Origin: Anastatus disparis
Lineage: Eukaryota > Arthropoda > Insecta > Hymenoptera > Eupelmidae
Direction of reading: 5' to 3'
Length of the DNA: 64,000 bases
Assembly (NCBI GenBank): GCA_017163975.1
Contig: JAFFSR010000264.1
Coordinates: forward strand, 6,978,501 to 7,042,500
In this document: positions 59,516 through 64,000 of the stretch, in pieces
Layout of the letters: every line of letters begins with the position of its first letter
How positions within the stretch are numbered: position 1 is the stretch's first letter
The notes under the pieces: model-generated
What the model was told of the DNA's origin: nothing
Databases searched by the model: none
Seen by the model: the letters and a program-made list of their open reading frames with translations, nothing else
Made by a program: the position numbers and the translations under genes

Positions 59516-60503
59516 TTAATGTTTTAAAAAGAAAATTCAGGTCCAATCCTTATTACGCTTTTACTTTGGGAAAAAATAATATTTTAATATGCTGTAACTA
59601 CTGTTTTGAAAAGATTTGAGCTCAGCTTTAATTTAAAAAAAAGTCTCAAGCTTCTAGCTATCAATGCTTAAGAACTATATGCGTTTAAAAATCTAGTAAC
59701 TTTTTTAGTGTTTTTCTTTAATTGCCTGTAACTAGGGGAATATTGAGTGTTTGTGACTATAACTTTAGCTTTTTCTATATTTTATCATCTGAAAACTTAT
59801 CCTAAAGTTTGAGCAAAATCCGTGATGCGGAGGTGTGACACTCTCCTAGTTAGTCCTAATAGAGGTAAACTCAATCAAACTTCTCCAAATTACAAAAAGA
59901 AAACAGTTAAATTTAATGATAAAGTCGACATACCTCTTTTCAAGTGCCTGCAATAAGTATTACCTATTCCTTCTCATAGAATGGTAACGGCTTCTAATGG
60001 TCTGAAGTGGCACATTAGTAATGAAATTTCTAGAAATGGACAAAATCTCGAGTTGGAGTGTTGCAACCGAGACTCATTTATTGGATGAAGTCTTTAATGA
60101 ATCTGAATTTTAAAAATGGATGGGTAAAATGCATCATATTTTTGCAAAAGTCCCCACGTATTACGGTTCTGGTACTTATCAATTCAAAAAAGAAAAATAC
60201 AAATCCGTCATAGTTCAAAAATTAGATAACAATTTAAATAAAATTCTTAAAATCCATAATCATAAGCTTAGTCTTAATGCCTCTATTCATATGGCATATC
60301 AATTAATTTGCACTCTTGAATTTTTGCATTATAGAGGATACGTTCACGGCGATATTAGACCAGATAAATTATATATCGATTCTTCTATTTTAAGCCAAAT
60401 ATTTTTGACTGATTTTAGTTGTAACGTTATGACGTATCTTTTATTTCAAAATTTATCATTCCAAAAATATGCAGTTATAGATCAATCAGCTAATTTACCT
60501 TAG

Positions 60504-61261
60504 CAAGCATATTGTAAAAGTAAGACATTTGTTAAGAAACCAAGTGTAATGCGATTTTCAGAATTAACAAAATAAGTACAATTACGAAGACTACATGAAC
60601 CAGATTTACCACGTTAACCATATCATTCAATAAGAGTCAAAATGCATAATAAGCATTGCTCCATCGATTGACACCAATTCAAATTCTTAAACAAGGCAGG
60701 GATCATCAATATAAAAAGACATCAAATCAGGAGAAAAACGCACTTTAAAGCAGACACTTTTTCAAGAGCACTTTATCAAAGAATTTCTACAAGCACTTCA
60801 AAAGATACAATTATCATAACTATATTTCTCGTACTTTAAAATTATACAATTATTCACGCAACATATTAAATCGCACTATATTCAGTTTATTATAAAAATA
60901 ATAAATAAAAACTCTATAATTAAATTATTAAATCAAGTGTACTTATTTACTGTCTGCCTGTATCTACTTGACCGAATCAAGGTAAGATTCTTACAATTAT
61001 ATTTTGATCTATATTTCTTTCAATTCAAGTATATTTAATCGTGAGAACGATTCATATCAATTAAAATTGGTAGAGCTTTTCTATCACTAGACTTAACTTT
61101 CAAATTAAACATTTTTAAATCAAACTTTATTCTTTTATTTAATATTATAATTAAACATATTCTCCTCATAACAACAACAACATAATCAATCATTAATTCC
61201 GTCCTGGTGTAAAGCCAGGACTTAACATAGTTATGCAACTCGCATTGGAGAGCACATGAGC
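60504..61261. other. Unassigned DNA inside the kinase remnant
   Basis: About 750 bp lies between the kinase pieces ending near 60503 and resuming near 61262. Normal VRK spacing leaves only ~20 residues here, so this is an intron or another insertion. I cannot identify its ends. Confidence 0.45.
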
Positions 61262-62099
61262 AGATCTGAGACTTCAGATAAAAGCGATTTATTATTTCTA
61301 TCTAGAGACGCTTATACTGAAATAGCTACACTGCCGATCAATTGCTTTTGCCCACCCTAGAGTAAAATTGATTAAAATAAAAAGTTTTATATCTCTGGAA
61401 CTAATGATCGCATCTTTAAAATACAAACGGCGTTTAAAAGATTGGTCAAAAATCTTTGGAATAAAGTAAGTCTGGTATAAAAAAGTCATTTTCTAATTGC
61501 TTATAGCAATGTAAAAAAAATTTTTTTTACTAATTTTTTTTGCTTACATAAAAATGAATGCTATTTTTATGGAAATTATTGTATCAAAAAAAACAAATGG
61601 GTTTTGAAAGTCTAATAGTCCTCTTTAAAATGAGCTAAGTAAAATGTTTCTATGACTGTTTAAACCACAGTTATGATGATTTTTCGAAAAAAGACCTATT
61701 TTTCAACCATGATTATCTCATAAACTAAGAAAGATAGAAAATTTTGTATTAAAGACAAATATTTCATTTTTAGTCTAGAATATATATATTTAGTGACCAA
61801 TAAGTTTTGGGGAAAAAGTTTTTTTTTTCCTCGTTTAATTAAAAATTTTTACTAATTTTTCATGAAATTCCCCTAAAAAACGCTGCCAAGTGCTTTGGCG
61901 GAATGCTTGCTCATAAAGCTCTTTGAGTTTCATTAATTTTTTTATATTTATTTAAATGTGATTTTAATATAAAAAAATTGTCTAACATTAATATTAATTT
62001 ATAAATTTGTACTTTAAAAGAACGATGACAACGAAATTTCTTATCGTAACCACGCTAAGAAAGAAGATAAATGAAAAATAAAAATTTGTATGAAAATTT

Positions 62100-63380
62100 T
62101 CAAAATTCTCTTAAATTAAAACTGCACTGAGAAATTTAGTTTTCCAAAATTTGTTTTCTTCAGACAGTAGCAAATAACTTGCATGAAAATTTTGGAGCAA
62201 ATCTATCGAATGGTTTCCGTGAAATAGAAAAATAATAAAATTAATAGTGTGCCAAAAAAATCAGTTTTCAAATTTTTTTATTATTTTAACAGTATCAAAT
62301 AATTTCTATACACATTTTTAAGCAAATTCTTAGAATAGTTTACGTAACATCCAAAAAAAATGAAAAATTTAAAATAAATTTTTTTCAAAATTTTAAAAAT
62401 GCTCTAAAATTATAACTGCTCTAAGAAAATAAGAAACTGCGCTAAGAAAATAAGTTTTCCAAAGGTTATTTCCTTTAGACAATAGCGAATAACTTGCATA
62501 AAAATTTTGGAGCAAATCAATCGAATGGTTTTCGTAAAATAGAAAAATAATAAAAAATAACAACTTTTTTAAAAATTTTCAAAATGCTCTAAAATTAATA
62601 GTATGCCAAGAAAATCAGTTTTCAAATGTTTTTATTATTTTAACAGTAGCAAGAAATTACTATACAAATTTTTTAACAAATTCTTAGAGTAGTTTACGTA
62701 AAACCCAAAAAAAATGAAAAATTTTTTTAAAAAATTTTCAAAATTCTCTTAAATTAAAACTGCACTAAGAAAATAAGTTTTCGAAAGCTTGTTTTATTAA
62801 GACAATAACGAATAATTTGCATAATGATTTTAGAGCAAATCCAACAAATGGTTTTTGTGTAATATAAAAAAAATGAAAAATAAACATTTTTTCAAAAATG
62901 TTCTAAATGTTCTAAAATTAAAACTGCGCTAAAGAATTGAGTTTTCCAAAGTTAATTTTTCTCAGACAATAGCGAATAACTTGCATACAAATTTTGGAGC
63001 AAATCTATCGAATGGTTTTCATAAAATAAAAGAAAAATAAAGAAAAAATTTTTTTTTCAAAATTTTCGAATTGCTCTAAAATAAAAAGTGCGCTAAAAAA
63101 ATCAGTTAATAAAAGTTTTTCTTCTTTTGGCAGTCGCAAATAATGTCCATACAAATTTTCAAGAAAATTCTTTAAGTAGTTTACGTAAAATACCAAAAAA
63201 ATGAAAAATAAAAATTTTTTTTAAATTATTAAAATGGCTCTAAAAAAAACTGAGCTAAGAAGATCAATTTTCAATAGCTTATTTTCAATGGCTTCCCCCC
63301 CAGTTAGACAAAAAAATAAATTGCATGCAAAATTTGAAGCAAATCCATCGAGTAGTTCTCGAGATATTTTTGGCGTACTG
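62100..63380. repeat. ~155-bp internal tandem repeats of the TA element, about eight copies
   Basis: The phrase AAAACTGC(A/G)CTAAGAAAAT recurs near 62119, 62412, 62756, 62912 and 63240. The variant AATAGTGTGCCAAAAAAATC recurs at 62242 and 62599, with a related copy near 63083. The two types partly alternate, giving a ~310-bp higher order. Each unit carries GACAATAGCGAATAACTTGC or its variant. Confidence 0.82.
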
Positions 63381-63386
63381 AAATCA

Positions 63387-63388
<2 letters not shown>

Positions 63389-63418
<30 letters not shown>
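63389..63418. repeat. (CA)n microsatellite
   Basis: An uninterrupted CACACA run at the inner edge of the right TIR. It accounts for the Cys/Val-rich start of a short minus frame here. Confidence 0.92.
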
Positions 63419-63422
<4 letters not shown>

Positions 63423-64000
63423 AGGTCTTTTTTCGAAAAATCACCATAACTGTGATTTAAACAGTCATAGAAACATTTTACTTAGCTCATTTTAAAGAGA
63501 ACTATTAGAGTTTTAAAACCCATTTGTTTTTTTTTCGATACAATAATTTCCATAAAAATGGCATTCATTTTTATGTAAGCAAAAAAAATTAGTAAAAAAA
63601 ATTTTTTTTCACATTGCTATAAGCAATTAGAAAATGACTTTTTTCATACCGGACTTACTTTATTTCAAAGATTTTTGACCAATCTTTCAAACACCGTTTG
63701 GATTTTTAAGATGCGATCATTAGTTCCGGAGATATAAAACTTTTTATTTTAATAAATTTTACTCTAGGGTGGGCCAAAGCAATTGAACGGCAGTGTAGGT
63801 GTAGAGGAGATTTAGAAAGCCTCTTTTATAACTTAATTGTATGGCTAGGTGGTTTGTTACCTTGGAAGCAATACCTGGACCAAGAATTTTCCGTATTGGC
63901 TTTAAGATGAAGAGCAGTTGAGGATATTAATTACTTTTTAGACGAATGTTTTATTGACAGACTTCCACTCTGCCGTCCAAAGTGTAAAAGTGGTTAACTA

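Larger units (their letters stand above)
54240..59849. mobile_element. CTAGGAGAGT foldback element, TTA duplication, split by a nested array
   Basis: The left end is only CTAGGAGAGTGTCAC before a nested insertion. The remainder (58814-59849) ends at the mirror terminus, with the long arm CCTCCGGATCACGGATTTTG. TTA flanks both sides (54237-54239, 59850-59852). It is the same family as 12462-13125, which provides an uninterrupted reference. Host element length without insertions is about 0.67 kb. Confidence 0.85.
61329..63795. mobile_element. 2.5-kb non-autonomous Tc1/mariner-type element, ~410-bp TIRs
   Basis: Inverted ends CACTGCCGATCAATTGCTTT and CACTGCCGTTCAATTGCTTT start TIRs of about 410 bp (61329-61735; about 63420-63795). 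TA flanks both sides (61327-61328, 63796-63797). The interior is tandem repeats with no transposase. It is inserted in the kinase reading frame. Confidence 0.88.
59981..63985 (+). pseudogene. VRK-like protein kinase, degenerate, interrupted by a transposon
   Basis: Resembles vaccinia-related kinases (VRK; insect ballchen), nuclear Ser/Thr kinases. N-lobe at 59981-60118: SNGLKWHISNEISRNGQN, where VRKs have KW and a Gly-rich loop, here degraded; then WSVATETHLLDEVF, with Ala where the ATP-binding Lys is expected; then a stop. 60120-60503: VPTYYGSGTYQF, HYRGYVHGDIRPDKLY (catalytic Asp kept, the usual Asn replaced by Lys) and LTDFSCN (DYG/DFG region altered). The C-lobe resumes at about 61262 (LFLSRDAYTEIA) and continues at 63798 with RGDLESLFYNLIVWLGGLLP. 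Excising the element at 61329-63795 with one TA restores the frame. A stop at 63907 and a frameshift near 60043 remain. Pseudogene, or a pseudokinase later broken. Confidence 0.75.

Overview
This is a gene-poor, very AT-rich arthropod window, most likely insect. Three things point there: retrotransposon remnants of the insect R1 type, two of them sitting in ACAY microsatellites; a fragment of an SLC17-type 'inorganic phosphate cotransporter', a family expanded in arthropods; and a dense load of Tc1/mariner-like, hAT, TTAA-target, Penelope-like, SINE and foldback (MITE) elements. I see no intact host gene, no rRNA, no free-standing tRNA gene and no CRISPR. Almost every long reading frame is a broken transposon gene or an artefact of (ACAY)n or CT-rich repeats.

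Layout. 1-4.9 kb: non-LTR endonuclease remnant split by a MITE, a long-TIR element holding a TTAA-flanked insertion, and a 1.1-kb palindrome. 5-6.7 kb: dead hAT transposase (minus). 6.8-9.6 kb: tandem arrays with a TA-flanked MITE. 10.3-11.1 kb: truncated repeat island joined to a 5'-truncated Tc1/mariner-like transposase. 11.5-15 kb: about 2.5 copies of a ~0.77-kb unit, the middle one hit by two different MITEs. 15.5-19.3 kb: decayed R1-like retrotransposon (minus). 19.4-22.2 kb: ~50-bp AT satellite carrying three tRNA-derived SINEs. 22.2-25.2 kb: MITE, HindIII-site-rich repeat, AT-rich DNA. 25.3-27.4 kb: Penelope-like element (RT plus GIY-YIG, minus). 28.3-29.7 kb: palindrome of 676-bp arms carrying an SLC17 transporter exon. 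31-42.6 kb: alternating CT-rich and (ACAY)n arrays containing one full-length (33.6-38.7 kb) and one 5'-truncated (40.4-41.2 kb) R1-clade, Waldo-like element. 44.6-45.1 kb: fourth SINE. 46.25-52.65 kb: 6.4-kb DNA transposon with ~0.75-kb TIRs and a broken nuclease-like transposase of Academ type. 53-64 kb: gag-like remnant, then a degenerate VRK-like kinase, both interrupted by nested elements.

The most informative aspect is the insertion history. In several places an uninterrupted paralogous copy lies in the same window, so target-site duplications can be read directly: TTAA at 2.26 and 59.1 kb, TA at 7.8 and 13.3 kb, TCA at 12.5 kb. Two observations stand out as possibly undescribed. Four foldback elements share termini CCCYGTYRAAAAA, and two of them, with a third CCC-ended element, show an unusual 2-bp AC duplication. 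Small CTAGG-ended elements with 3-bp duplications may be non-autonomous partners of the large Academ-like element. All family names come from recognising motifs by eye; no database search was run.
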